Assembly (NCBI RefSeq): GCF_038957035.1
Contig: NZ_CP152412.1
Coordinates: 7,870,501-7,934,500 of the forward strand
Direction of reading: 5' to 3'
Length of the DNA stretch: 64,000 bases
Source of the DNA: Bradyrhizobium sp. B097
GTDB taxonomy: Bacteria; Pseudomonadota; Alphaproteobacteria; Rhizobiales; Xanthobacteraceae
In this document: positions 8,080 to 16,457 of the stretch, one piece after another
Layout: the number at the start of each line of letters is the position of its first letter
How positions within the stretch are numbered: position 1 is the stretch's first letter
Program-made: the position numbers and the translations under genes
Notes under the pieces: model-generated
Database searches by the model: none
Told to the model about the DNA's origin: nothing
The model's input: only the letters and a program-made list of their open reading frames with translations

Positions 8080-8286
8080 TTACAACGTTTCCTGCTTGTG
8101 GTCGCAGTTCTTGCAGGTGAACTTGACGCGGGACTGGCCCTTTTCCGCCTGCACCCGGTTCGGCGCGCCGCATTTGCCGCAAACGGCCTCGATCCTGGTC
8201 GTGCCCTGCTTGATGACCAGGTTCCGCTTTTCCATGGTCTCACGGATCAGGCGCTCAGCCTCTTCGCGCAACGATTGCTTCGACAT
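8080..8286 (-). CDS. small zinc-ribbon protein
   Basis: A 68-residue protein. The first half is a charged helix (LREEAERLIRETMEKRN). The second half has two CxxC knuckles, CGKCGAP and CKNCDH, spaced about 20 residues apart, which should bind one zinc ion. It resembles short zinc-ribbon proteins whose targets are unknown. ATG 8286 is chosen over the in-frame GTG at 8295 because the GGTGGGG stretch is correctly spaced for it. It stands alone between repeats and the nitroreductase operon, on the same strand. Confidence 0.82.
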   Translation of the reverse strand: MSKQSLREEAERLIRETMEKRNLVIKQGTTRIEAVCGKCGAPNRVQAEKGQSRVKFTCKNCDHKQETL

Positions 8287-8443
8287 TAACCCCACCGGTC
8301 ATTGGTTTGCGGGCGGCGTCATAGCACGACCCCGTGAAGCTTTGACAGCAGATATCGAGCTCTATTTTGTGAGTACATCCTAGAGCGCTTTCGAGCGACG
8401 TGCATACCGGTTCGCGTGACGAAAACGCGTCAATACAAAAAAT

Positions 8444-9439
8444 CTACACGATGAGCCGGTCGACCGGCAGCCGGAAATGCCGCGGTTTCAGCGGTTTGGA
8501 GGGCCGGCCGATGCGGAACACGTTGACGAGGCGCAGATCGGTGCCGATCTTGCCGAGCTTGCGCAGCCGGTCGTTGAAGTCAGGGTGATCGGCCAGCGCC
8601 GAGATCGGGCACGCCGCGAGCCCGGCGCGATCGATCTCCAGCCAGGTGCGGTAGAAATGCCGTCCCGTCGTGAGTGGATCCTCACCGACCGGACGACAGA
8701 ACAGCACGATCGCCGCGGCCGAGGCGGTCTTGGTGCTGTCTGACAGCAGCGATGCGGCGAGGCCGAGACGATCGAGCGGCTTGAACAGACCGCCGAGCAC
8801 GTAGCGCGCGGCGGTGGCCTCGACCGCGTTCATGGCGAGTGCATCGCGATTGAGACCATCCAGTAGATGGTGCGGATGGTCGGGCGACAGCCGCATCCAT
8901 TCGAGCAGCTCGGCCCGATAGTCGTCGCCGTGGACAAAGGAGAATTCGGCCTGGTCGGCCCAGCCGGCGATCTCGGCAATCGTCCGGCGGTCGGCGATGC
9001 AGATCAGGTCGTCGCGCGCGACGGCGAGCTGCACTAGCGGCGCGGCACCATCCGGCGACGCCGCGAACTTGCCGCGCCACGACATCCGGTGCGCCACATG
9101 ACCGGCCAACGGATCGGGTGCGACACCTTGCCTGATCGCAAAGCTGCAGAGCGCGGTAAATTGCGGTGACAGCGGCTGCTCGATCGTGGTCATCGCCGTG
9201 ATCGCGAGGCCGCGGCGATTGAGCGCAAGGCTCATGCCCTCCAGCGCCGCCCCGTGCGACACAAGTACGTCGTGTCCGACGGGATCCGCGACCGGCGCGC
9301 GCACCGAGGTATCGTCGACCAGCGCCAGCCGCCCGCCGTCGAGCAAACGCCAGCGGGTCGGCTGGATGTTGTGGACGCTCGGCGCCAGCCGCGCCTCCGC
9401 GACCAGCTCGCGCAGCAGATCCGGCGTCAGCTCGCTCAT
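8444..9439 (-). CDS. nitroreductase-family flavoprotein, last gene of ThiF operon
   Basis: A 331-residue protein of the nitroreductase/Acg-like fold. The FMN-binding start APSVHNIQPTRW lies near residues 19-30, and RAGLAACPISALAD is typical of the C-terminal half. Such proteins use FMN and NAD(P)H to reduce or dehydrogenate organic substrates; here the substrate is unknown. ATG 9439 overlaps the preceding stop by four bases (ATGA), so the frame that runs on upstream is not part of this gene. ThiF and nitroreductase domains are fused in one protein in mycobacteria (Rv1355c type, from memory), which supports a shared pathway with the ThiF-like gene two positions upstream. Confidence 0.85.
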   Translation of the reverse strand: MSELTPDLLRELVAEARLAPSVHNIQPTRWRLLDGGRLALVDDTSVRAPVADPVGHDVLVSHGAALEGMSLALNRRGLAITAMTTIEQPLSPQFTALCSFAIRQGVAPDPLAGHVAHRMSWRGKFAASPDGAAPLVQLAVARDDLICIADRRTIAEIAGWADQAEFSFVHGDDYRAELLEWMRLSPDHPHHLLDGLNRDALAMNAVEATAARYVLGGLFKPLDRLGLAASLLSDSTKTASAAAIVLFCRPVGEDPLTTGRHFYRTWLEIDRAGLAACPISALADHPDFNDRLRKLGKIGTDLRLVNVFRIGRPSKPLKPRHFRLPVDRLIV

Positions 9440-10557
9440 GCCGCGGCCAGCCGCTTGGTGAACAGATGCAGCCGATGCAGCGGCGTGGCGCCGGCCTTCT
9501 CGACCTGGCGCAGCGACGGCGCGTTGATGTCGGCGATCCAGGTGCCGCCGAGCGTGCGGTAGCCGGCCTCCTGCAACGCCAGCGCGGTGCGGTAGAGCAT
9601 GGCGCCGTTGAGGCCGCGATTGTGCAGGTCGCGGCAGACCGACTGGTAGATCAGCACGGCGCGCGTGTTCATGATGCGGTGCAGGACGAATCTGAACGGC
9701 GCCGTCAGCCCGATCCGGCCGCCGATCGCCTTGATCAATGGATTGAGGTCCGGGATCGCGATGATCGCGCCGGCGGGCCGGCCGCGGTGATAGACCACGG
9801 TGGAAATCCGCTTGTCGATGATCCACATCATATCGCCGGCCTGGAACAGATATTCGGCCGCCGTCGGCGGCACGAACATCGGATTGTCGGCAAAGCCGTC
9901 GTTCAGGATCAGCCGTGCATCCTCAAGCCGCACCTTGAAGGCGGAGCGCTTGATCGGCTGCCAGACGAAATCCGGATCGGCCAGCACTGCGCGCTGCTTG
10001 TCGCCGAGCAGCTGCTCCGGCTTGCCGCCGTCGAGCGCGATCTCGAATGTCGTCATCGGGAAGGTCGCAGTATAACCGGCGCGTTCGAGGTGGCGCGCGA
10101 TGTGCGGCGGCGACCACATCATGTCGGTGAACGGCGCATGATCGAAGCCGTCGGTCATCACCCCGATCTGCTGCATCGCCGTGAGATTGAAATTGCCGGC
10201 GATGCGGGTCATGCCGCGCGCGGACAGCCATTGCTCAGCGGCACTCAGCAGCGCATCGGCCACATCATGCTCGTCGACGCAGTCGAAGAAGCCGAACGCG
10301 CCGTGGCGCGTACCGTGCTTGCGGTTGGAGTCGTCGTGGATCGAGGCGGCGATGCGGCCGACGGGACGGCCGTCGCGATGCGCCGAGAACAGCGCATAGC
10401 GGCCATGGCCTTCGGTGACGAACGGATTCTTCGCGGCATCGAACATCCGGTCGAAATCGCTCCACAGCGGCGGCACGTAGAGGCTGTCGGGCCCATAGGC
10501 GTTGAGCGCGGCGTCGAAGGCCGCCTTGCGGTCGCCCTCCCGGATCTCTGATATCAT
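9436..10557 (-). CDS. YghO-like GNAT-fold acyltransferase
   Basis: A 373-residue protein resembling the YghO family: VPPLWSDFDRMFD near the start, RYALFSAHRDGRPVGRIAASIHDDSNR as the GNAT-type core strand, and RTLGGTWIADINAPSLRQVEKAGA near the end, which resembles the acyl-CoA-site helix of GNAT proteins. The acyl acceptor is unknown. It is the fourth gene of the overlapping operon, with ATGA overlaps on both sides. No signal peptide, so it should be cytoplasmic. The alternative of a non-catalytic GNAT relative cannot be excluded. Confidence 0.78.
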   Translation of the reverse strand: MISEIREGDRKAAFDAALNAYGPDSLYVPPLWSDFDRMFDAAKNPFVTEGHGRYALFSAHRDGRPVGRIAASIHDDSNRKHGTRHGAFGFFDCVDEHDVADALLSAAEQWLSARGMTRIAGNFNLTAMQQIGVMTDGFDHAPFTDMMWSPPHIARHLERAGYTATFPMTTFEIALDGGKPEQLLGDKQRAVLADPDFVWQPIKRSAFKVRLEDARLILNDGFADNPMFVPPTAAEYLFQAGDMMWIIDKRISTVVYHRGRPAGAIIAIPDLNPLIKAIGGRIGLTAPFRFVLHRIMNTRAVLIYQSVCRDLHNRGLNGAMLYRTALALQEAGYRTLGGTWIADINAPSLRQVEKAGATPLHRLHLFTKRLAAA

Positions 10558-11753
10558 TTGGCCTCCGGGGTGAGTGCCAAGAGCCGCCGCACCAGCGCCA
10601 GCGCGGTTTCGGTGGCGGGATCGGCCGCGGTGACCGGCACCGCGAGCACGATCAGGTCGAGCGGATCATGCGCGAGCACGATGACATGGGAGGCGCTGTT
10701 CGCTGTCATCAGCGACACCATGCGCTCGGCGGCGGGGTCGGTCGGCGCCAGTCCCCACGGCGCCTCTGACCGCCGCAGCACGCGCCTCGCCGACAGGAAG
10801 TCGCGGAGCAGCGGCGGATCGTAGCGTCCGAGCTCGTCTTCGCGGAAACGCCGCGCACTCTCGAAGATCGGGTGCCGTGCGAGTTCGGCGATCAACTGCT
10901 CCCGCGTCTGCGCCGGCGACGCCGCGACCGAGTTGAGCACGCCGGGCTCCTGCGATTCGAATAGCGCGCGCAGCGCGTCCGTCATCAGCCCGATGGTGAG
11001 CACGCCGGCGATCGCGACCGCAACGAACCGGACCATCTGCGCGGCATCGACGTCAGGCGCCATGAAGGCGGCGGCGAGCCCGAGCAGGCCCGACGAGATC
11101 AGCCGCAGCGCCATCATCGCAAGGCCATGCCGGCGCGTCTCGGCGCCGCCGCCGGCGATCAGCATCACGGTCACGGTGAGCAGCGCCCCCAGCGCGCCGA
11201 GCCGGACCGGGATGTCGGGAAACAGCGTGCGGAAATCGGTCAGGATGAACGGGATCACCACCAGCGCCCCGACCGCCATGCGGCCGATGCTACGGTTTTC
11301 CGAAGCCATCAGCGAGGCGCGGTCGCGCGTCGCCAGCAACAGCGCGCAGGTCGCAAAGCCTGCCAGCTGGAACAGCGCCAGCGTGATCGCATAGGGCATC
11401 ACCAGGCGCTGCAGCCCGAAGGTGCCGCCGAGGCCGAGCAGGACGCCGCCGCCAAGTGCTGCGATCTTGACCGCGCGCGGCGCGTGGCGACGCAGGATGC
11501 CTTCGGTGACGATCAGCGCGCCGAGCGGGATCAGCGAGGCCGGGATCACCGAGAGACGGTCGAGCAGCCAGCTTCCGCTCCACCACGCCAGGCCACGGTC
11601 GAGGAACAGGGTCGCGATCACGCCGAGCGCGAGCAGCAGGCGGCGGGTCAGCGGGCTCTTGGGGTCGCGCCGGTAGAACGTCATCATCGCCACCGCGACG
11701 CCGATGGCGCCGCAGAGATTGACGATGGAATCGGCGATCGCCCCCGAGGTCAT
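10554..11753 (-). CDS. polytopic membrane protein of unknown function
   Basis: A 399-residue protein with roughly eight hydrophobic segments in its first 260 residues (for example LLLALGVIATLFL, IAALGGGVLLGLGGTFGL and LGALGALLTVTVMLIAGG), followed by a soluble C-terminal part of about 140 residues. I recognise no family. The soluble part has SASHVIVLAHDPLDLIVLAVPV but no catalytic signature. ATGA overlaps join it to the ThiF-like gene before and the YghO-like gene after, so it is made with them. It may anchor the pathway to the inner membrane or move its substrate. Confidence 0.78.
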   Translation of the reverse strand: MTSGAIADSIVNLCGAIGVAVAMMTFYRRDPKSPLTRRLLLALGVIATLFLDRGLAWWSGSWLLDRLSVIPASLIPLGALIVTEGILRRHAPRAVKIAALGGGVLLGLGGTFGLQRLVMPYAITLALFQLAGFATCALLLATRDRASLMASENRSIGRMAVGALVVIPFILTDFRTLFPDIPVRLGALGALLTVTVMLIAGGGAETRRHGLAMMALRLISSGLLGLAAAFMAPDVDAAQMVRFVAVAIAGVLTIGLMTDALRALFESQEPGVLNSVAASPAQTREQLIAELARHPIFESARRFREDELGRYDPPLLRDFLSARRVLRRSEAPWGLAPTDPAAERMVSLMTANSASHVIVLAHDPLDLIVLAVPVTAADPATETALALVRRLLALTPEAK

Positions 11754-12625
11754 GCGACGCCCGTCAATTGATCGATCGCCCGCCGCACCAGCGGCCGCAT
11801 CAGGGCGGCGATCAGCGGATTGCGCGGCTTCTCGATCGCGGGCCGGTGCGGGTTGAGGAACCAGCCGCGGCAGTCGGTGCCGGAGGTGCGGCCCAGGATC
11901 AGCGCGACCGCCTCATAGGCCATCAGCATGCCGGTCGAGATCACCATCGGCGCGAACGACATCCGGCTGCGGCGGCCGGCTGCGACTTCGCCGGCGATCG
12001 CGAGGTCGACATAGTTGCGCGAGGAGGAATGCAGCATGACGTGCTCGATCTCGGCACGCATCGCGGCCCGGCGGTCGTCCTCGGTAATCTCGGTCCAGTC
12101 CTTGGCCAGGGTCGGAAAGCCGAGGCGCTCCTCGGGCCGCGGATCGTGCGGACGCACCACGATCACCGACGGCAGCGGCGACATATAGGCGTCGATCACG
12201 GTTGCGTCCGCGCGCTTGGCAGTCCGGTACAGATGCACGCCGGCGGCGATATCATCCATGCCGTTGACGATGACCGGGCAGCGTTCGGCAATCCCGGCGA
12301 GCTCGCTGGTCCAGTTCTCGCCGAGCACCTCGACCTCGATGGTCGGGTTGATGCGTCTGGCGGCTTCGGCGGCGACCGCCGCCTTCTCGCGGCCGACCTC
12401 GTCGGCGAAAGCGAACACCTGGCGATTGAGGTTGGAGACCTCGAAGCGATCGATGTCGGCGATCACGAACTTGCCGACGCCGGCGCGCGCCAGCGCCATG
12501 AAGGCCGCGCCGCCCATGCCGCCGACGCCGCAGACGAACACCCGCGCCCGGCGCAGCAGCTGCTGCTCGTGCTCGTCGATGAAGCCGATGTTGCGGCCGG
12601 TGAAGGAGTAGTAATCGAAGTTCAT
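11750..12625 (-). CDS. ThiF/MoeB/E1-like adenylyltransferase
   Basis: A 291-residue protein with the E1-like nucleotide fold. The ATP loop CGVGGMGG is at residues 32-39, the ribose-binding Asp59 lies in ADIDRFE, and the Asn65/Asn67/Arg68/Gln69 and Lys81 set follows. These residues activate a carboxyl group by adenylation in ThiF, MoeB and ubiquitin E1s. The two zinc CxxC pairs of MoeB/ThiF and an obvious catalytic thiol are absent. No ubiquitin-like or JAB-domain partner is encoded nearby. ATG 12625 overlaps the previous stop (ATGA). It probably activates a small carboxylate or peptide that the neighbouring acyltransferases and flavoprotein then process. Confidence 0.88.
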   Translation of the reverse strand: MNFDYYSFTGRNIGFIDEHEQQLLRRARVFVCGVGGMGGAAFMALARAGVGKFVIADIDRFEVSNLNRQVFAFADEVGREKAAVAAEAARRINPTIEVEVLGENWTSELAGIAERCPVIVNGMDDIAAGVHLYRTAKRADATVIDAYMSPLPSVIVVRPHDPRPEERLGFPTLAKDWTEITEDDRRAAMRAEIEHVMLHSSSRNYVDLAIAGEVAAGRRSRMSFAPMVISTGMLMAYEAVALILGRTSGTDCRGWFLNPHRPAIEKPRNPLIAALMRPLVRRAIDQLTGVA

Positions 12626-13677
12626 CGCGCGGTCCCGCCCTCCTGCCTGCGCGGCCGCAATGTGCCGAAGGCGTGGGTGTCGTCCATCCAGTAGACCACC
12701 GGCAGCACCAGCCGCTGCAATGCCAGCATTGCGGACGCCGCGAGCAGCGCCGGCAGCGAGCCCGAGGGCACCTCGCTCATGAGATAGCGGCGCGCGCCGG
12801 CAAGATCGACGCGACCGATCTGCAGCACATCGTCGCCGCGGCCGTAATCCAGCTCGCGTTCGCAAAATTCGTTATAGACGGCATCGCGATGCTTCGGCGC
12901 GATCTCAAAAGTCTTCTTCAGCGCATCCGAGCCGCCGGTATAGGCATTGGTGATGACCGAGCGCGCCTCGTCGAAACCGGCCTCCTCGCCGACGCCGAAC
13001 ACCGCGCGATATTTTGCCATGATGCCGCGCGCGAGTTGCAGATGCGCAAAACTCTGCCGCGCGCCCGGCAGCGGCGACGGGAATACGTCGGAGAAGGTGT
13101 CGCTGACCATGCCGACCACCGCCGGCACCTGGGTGACGTTGGAGATCCATTTCGGCCGCAGCCCGTCGCGGGCGAACAGCACCAGCGCGGTCAGGCCGTA
13201 GAGAACCCAGGACAGGCCCTGCCCGCGCACATCGGGATCGACCATGACGAGGCCGAGATGGGTGACTTCAGTGGGCTCGCCGTCGAGCGGCACGTCCATC
13301 ACCGACAGCGCGTTGAAGGCGATCGGCCGTCCGCTGTCTTCCTCTGAGATCAGCGTGATGATGGCGCGCGACAGCCGCTCGGGCTCACCGGAGAAGATGC
13401 CGTAGGTCAGGCTCTCCTCGGGCAGCGTCTTGGCGGCGACGATGCGGAGCTGCGCGACCAGCGCGTCGAGCTCGTCCTTCGGCAGCGACAAGCCGGGCGA
13501 TTCGACGATGCGGGTGCGCTGGCCGGCCTGGGTGCGCAAGGTGAGATCGATGGTCGGTTGCGACAGCGCCTTCAGCCAGAAGCCGCCATGGCTGCGCAGG
13601 CCGTCAAAGGCCGCGCGCGCCTTCGCCAAGCTCCTGCTGCCGCGCGAAGCGGGCGTACGATTGTCCGTGGACGCCAT
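12622..13677 (-). CDS. GNAT-like N-acyltransferase, first gene of ThiF operon
   Basis: A 351-residue protein with a GNAT acyl-CoA site: HLGLVMVDPDVRGQGLSWVLY (only the core, DVRGQGLS, is diagnostic), following the strand GRPIAFNALSVMDV. The N-terminal 60 residues are basic, and a hydrophobic stretch lies near the C-terminus (LPALLAASAMLALQRLVLP). The ATG at 13677 has GAGGGA upstream and is preferred over 13707. The four genes below overlap by ATGA each, so this leads a five-gene polycistronic unit. The intergenic region upstream (13678-14054) contains a type C repeat and the terminator of the next gene, and its promoter must lie there. Confidence 0.8.
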   Translation of the reverse strand: MASTDNRTPASRGSRSLAKARAAFDGLRSHGGFWLKALSQPTIDLTLRTQAGQRTRIVESPGLSLPKDELDALVAQLRIVAAKTLPEESLTYGIFSGEPERLSRAIITLISEEDSGRPIAFNALSVMDVPLDGEPTEVTHLGLVMVDPDVRGQGLSWVLYGLTALVLFARDGLRPKWISNVTQVPAVVGMVSDTFSDVFPSPLPGARQSFAHLQLARGIMAKYRAVFGVGEEAGFDEARSVITNAYTGGSDALKKTFEIAPKHRDAVYNEFCERELDYGRGDDVLQIGRVDLAGARRYLMSEVPSGSLPALLAASAMLALQRLVLPVVYWMDDTHAFGTLRPRRQEGGTAR

Positions 13678-13860
13678 TTCTCTGTCCCTCGGGCGCGATC
13701 TCTGCACTTTGGCCTGTTAAAGAGCCATGAGTGCAACCTGGCGCTGTTTGCCGCAGGGTAAACAAGGCGTTCCGGAAACGGAACAAGTTGCCCGTAAGAG
13801 GCCTGCGACCTATCCACCGTCATTGCGAGCGCAGCTCGTAGCGGCAAAGTGCGTGCTCCT

Positions 13861-13965
13861 TCACCGTCACCCTGAGGAGCGCGGAACGCGCGTCTCGAAG
13901 GGTCGACGGCCACCAGCCGGGCCGTGCATCCTTCGAGACGCGCTACGCGCTCCTCAGGATGACGG
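13861..13965. repeat. palindromic repeat (type C), intact copy
   Basis: Begins TCACCGTCACCCTGAGGAGCG and ends CGCTCCTCAGGATGACGGG, with inner arms CGTCTCGAAGG and CCTTCGAGACG. It is the uninterrupted counterpart of the copy split by the IS at 6934-7866. The rest of 13678-14054 holds only this repeat and the terminator. Confidence 0.75.
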
Positions 13966-14004
13966 GACTGCTAAGTCTAGCGCCCGATCGGCGCAAAGCG
14001 TTTT

Positions 14005-14039
14005 AGGCAAAAGCGGCGGGTGCGAAACACCCGCCGCTT
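14005..14039 (-). terminator. rho-independent terminator of the YiaA/B-like gene
   Basis: On the reverse strand, AAGCGGCGGGTG pairs perfectly with CACCCGCCGCTT around a five-base loop, followed by TTTTGCC. It lies 16 bases after the 14055 stop codon. Confidence 0.88.
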
Positions 14040-14054
14040 CGTCCTGGCTCCGGC

Positions 14055-14330
14055 TCACCCTGCCTTGGACACTTCCATCAGCAGGCGCTCGGCCTTGGCG
14101 TCCTCGATGCGGTTCACGAACTTGCCGCTCTCGTAATTGTCGCGCACCGTCTTGGTCAGCGTGATGCAGGTCTGGACCAGCATCACGATGCCCATCGTCA
14201 GATAGCCCTGCATCCAGATGCTGATCGGCAGGAAGAACACGCCGACGGCGACGAGGAAGGCGGAGGCTGCGAAGGACGCGTAGGTGAAGGCAACCCAGCT
14301 GCCACTGTGGGGTTGGATGGTCTGGTTCAT
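14055..14330 (-). CDS. YiaA/YiaB-like two-helix inner membrane protein
   Basis: A 91-residue protein with two hydrophobic helices (FTYASFAASAFLVAVGVFFLP and GYLTMGIVMLVQTCITLTKTVRD), matching the YiaAB two-helix domain. A charged C-terminal tail (NRIEDAKAERLLMEV) follows. Function in E. coli is unclear; it is membrane-located. It lies downstream of the PspA-like gene on the same strand and ends at a strong terminator, so the two probably form an envelope-stress operon under the TetR operators at 15114-15182. Confidence 0.87.
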   Translation of the reverse strand: MNQTIQPHSGSWVAFTYASFAASAFLVAVGVFFLPISIWMQGYLTMGIVMLVQTCITLTKTVRDNYESGKFVNRIEDAKAERLLMEVSKAG

Positions 14331-14400
14331 GGTCGTCTCCTTGAAGATGTGTGATTTGTAGTTGGCTTGGCTTCAGGCTTGAGGTCTCAGGCTTGAGGTC

Positions 14401-15096
14401 TCAGGCGGCAGGCGGGCGCTTGGCTCTCAAGCGCGCCAGCACGTCGTCGGCCGTCGATTTCATCCGCGGGCCAAAGCCCTGTTCGGCGAGCCTTTCGGCG
14501 ACGACGAGCGGCCCCGAGGCGGTGTCGATCTCGAACAGCGCGTCGTCCGCCGCCTGGGTCTCCATCTGCCGCTCGCGCAGCCGCTTCAGCGTGGCTTCCG
14601 CTTCCGGCAGCGTCGACTCGTAGGGGCGCGCCGCCTCGATGCCGCTTCGGCGCAACGAGCGCACCGCTTCCGAGGCACGGGCGAGGCGCCGGCCGCGATC
14701 GAGCTCGGCAATGCGCGCCTCGGCGTTGGCGACGTGGCGCTTCAGCCGGGTGATCTCGGTGGCGAACAGCGTGCGCGCGGTCATCGCGGCGTCGCGTTCG
14801 GCTTCCAGGTTGGCGATCGCCTGCGCGGCTTCGCGGGCGAGGTCGTCCCGGCCGCCCTCGAGCGCCGCCGACGCTCGCACCTCGAGATCGGCGATCCGGG
14901 CATTGGTCGCCTCAAGCCGCCGGCCCTCCTGCTGGTCGCCGGCAATGGCGAGCGCCAGGGTCCGTTTCGAGCGGTCGACCGCGGCGGCGGCATCGCGCAT
15001 CTGCTGGTCGAGGACGACCAGCGCGGTCCGATCTTGCAGTTCCTCCTCGGCTGCCGCCACGCTGCCGCGGAAAATCGTCAAAACAGTTTTGAACAT
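14401..15096 (-). CDS. pspA: PspA/IM30-family membrane-stress protein
   Basis: A 231-residue, almost fully helical protein starting MFKTVLTIFRGSVAAAEEEL, the amphipathic first helix and start of the PspA/IM30 family. It is followed by long heptad-like Ala/Glu/Arg segments (RRLEATNARIADLEVRA, LEAERDAAMTART). PspA-type proteins assemble on stressed inner membranes to limit leakage. ATG 15096 has GGGAG at good distance; upstream codons lie in the operator region. The usual PspF/RpoN control seems absent; instead three copies of TGAGCANTGCTCA-type sites and a TetR gene adjoin. It may be repressed by that TetR. Confidence 0.87.
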   Translation of the reverse strand: MFKTVLTIFRGSVAAAEEELQDRTALVVLDQQMRDAAAAVDRSKRTLALAIAGDQQEGRRLEATNARIADLEVRASAALEGGRDDLAREAAQAIANLEAERDAAMTARTLFATEITRLKRHVANAEARIAELDRGRRLARASEAVRSLRRSGIEAARPYESTLPEAEATLKRLRERQMETQAADDALFEIDTASGPLVVAERLAEQGFGPRMKSTADDVLARLRAKRPPAA

Positions 15097-15113
15097 TTGG
15101 CCACTCCCTGTTA

Positions 15114-15182
15114 TGAGCATCGCTCATGAATCTCTTGTACCACATAATGAGCATTGCTCAAGAATTATTTGAGCAATGCTCA
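15114..15182. promoter_or_regulatory. three copies of a 13-bp palindromic TetR operator
   Basis: TGAGCATCGCTCA (15114-15126), TGAGCATTGCTCA (15148-15160) and TGAGCAATGCTCA (15170-15182) are near-identical palindromes. The last two are exact reverse complements of each other. They fill the region between divergent pspA and the TetR gene and are the inferred binding sites of that regulator. Confidence 0.85.
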
Positions 15183-15208
15183 TAGATGTGATTAACGACG
15201 GGTGAAAC

Positions 15209-15817
15209 ATGTCCAAAGCATTGGAACGACGAGCGAAACTGCGCGAAGCGCTGATCGAGGCGGCGGAGCGGGCAATTGCGGCAAAGGGTCTAGGTGGCCT
15301 GAAAACCCGCGAACTGGCCCAGGAAATCGGGGTCGCCAATGGCGGCGTCTACAATCTGGTCGAGGATGTCGACGAGCTGATCCTGCGTGTCGGCTCACGC
15401 ACGCTGGCCCGGCTCGATGCTTCGCTGTCGCTGGCCGAGATCCGCGGCGCGGCCGCGCCGCGCGAGATGCTGGTGCGGATCGCGGTCGCCTATTGCGACT
15501 TCGCCGCCGACAATCTCGAACTGTGGCGCGCGCTGTTCGAGCACCGCATGCAGCCCGGCAAGCCGGTGCCGGAATGGGCCATCACCGAGCAGATGGAACT
15601 GTTCCGCCACATCTATAAGCCGCTCGCCGCGCTGTTTCCGCAGCGTTCGCCGGCACAGCTCGGCGTCACCGCCCGAAGCCTGTTCTCCGCCGTGCACGGC
15701 ATGGTCGCGCTCGGGCTGGAGCACAAGCTGATCGCGGTGCCGATCGGCGCGCTGCGCAGCGAGATCTCGACCCTGACGCGCGCGATGGTCGACGGCCTGA
15801 CGGCGATGAAGGATTAG
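15209..15817 (+). CDS. TetR-family regulator of the pspA-like operon
   Basis: A 202-residue TetR repressor. The helix-turn-helix reads KGLGGLKTRELAQEIGVANGGVYNLVEDVDELI, which is close to canonical (Asn-Leu replaces the usual Tyr-Tyr-His/Tyr-Phe). The C-terminal ligand domain has the TetR_C33/WHG-like RSLFSAVHGMVALGLEHKL. It is divergent from the PspA-like gene, and the three operators lie directly in front of its start codon, so autorepression is expected. The ligand may be a membrane-active or lipid compound, but that is a guess from its target. Confidence 0.88.
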   Translation: MSKALERRAKLREALIEAAERAIAAKGLGGLKTRELAQEIGVANGGVYNLVEDVDELILRVGSRTLARLDASLSLAEIRGAAAPREMLVRIAVAYCDFAADNLELWRALFEHRMQPGKPVPEWAITEQMELFRHIYKPLAALFPQRSPAQLGVTARSLFSAVHGMVALGLEHKLIAVPIGALRSEISTLTRAMVDGLTAMKD

Positions 15818-16057
15818 CGCAGGTGCCCGTAATCGCACGGTGTCCCCGCCGTGCGGTCAGGCAGAGAAAGGAGGAAGGCCCCTTGCGGAACGATCGAACT
15901 GTAGTTACTTACCTCGGATCGAGTTTCGGCCGAACGACTTGGCCTCGCCGCTGATAGCGTGCCTGACTGACGACCCTCACCCCCTGAACTTCGACTTAGC
16001 CTGCTGCGCCCTCGGGTGCGGCTCCAAACACGCATCTATACTAAAGGACGATGTTCC

Positions 16058-16267
16058 ATGAGCATGGGAACTGTGAAGTGGTTTAACGGCCAAAAGGGTT
16101 TCGGCTTCATTCAGCCGGACGACGGCGGCCAGGACGTTTTCGTTCATATCAGCGCAGTCGAACGCGCCGGCATGAGCTCCCTCAACGAGGGTCAGAAGAT
16201 TTCTTTTGAAATCGTTGCAGACCGCCGGACCGGCAAATCTGCTGCGGACAATCTGCGCGCGGTGTAA
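16058..16267 (+). CDS. cspA: cold-shock protein (CspA family)
   Basis: A 69-residue single cold-shock domain with both RNA-binding motifs intact: KGFGFIQ (RNP1) and VFVHIS (RNP2), and the typical GTVKWFN start. It should bind single-stranded RNA and melt structure. ATG 16058 follows AAAGGA. A leader of about 240 bases separates it from the TetR gene; much of it may be 5' UTR, as in other csp genes. A hairpin terminator follows at 16330, and the next gene is an acyl desaturase, a plausible partner in cold adaptation. Confidence 0.95.
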   Translation: MSMGTVKWFNGQKGFGFIQPDDGGQDVFVHISAVERAGMSSLNEGQKISFEIVADRRTGKSAADNLRAV

Positions 16268-16329
16268 GCTGCGGCAATTAGCCATGCTGCTTTGACCACG
16301 GATGAACTGGCAAAGCCTCTGGTTACGCG

Positions 16330-16366
16330 ACCCCGCGACTGGTCACCCGGCCGCGGGGTTCTCTTT
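16330..16366 (+). terminator. terminator after cspA
   Basis: ACCCCGCG pairs with CGCGGGGT (16330-16337 with 16352-16359), followed by TCTCTTT. It is the best stop signal between the cold-shock gene and the desaturase. Confidence 0.7.
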
Positions 16367-16457
16367 ATCAACACCGCGCGCAATGCCCGCCACGACCAGG
16401 ACTTGAACCGTCCGCCGGCAAAGCGGCCTGCGCATCGAAGCAGCTGAGGTCGCGAGC

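Noticed and set aside
11750..12625. ThiF-like protein as part of a bacterial ubiquitin-like conjugation system
   Set aside because: No ubiquitin-like protein, E2-like protein or JAB protease is encoded in or near the operon.
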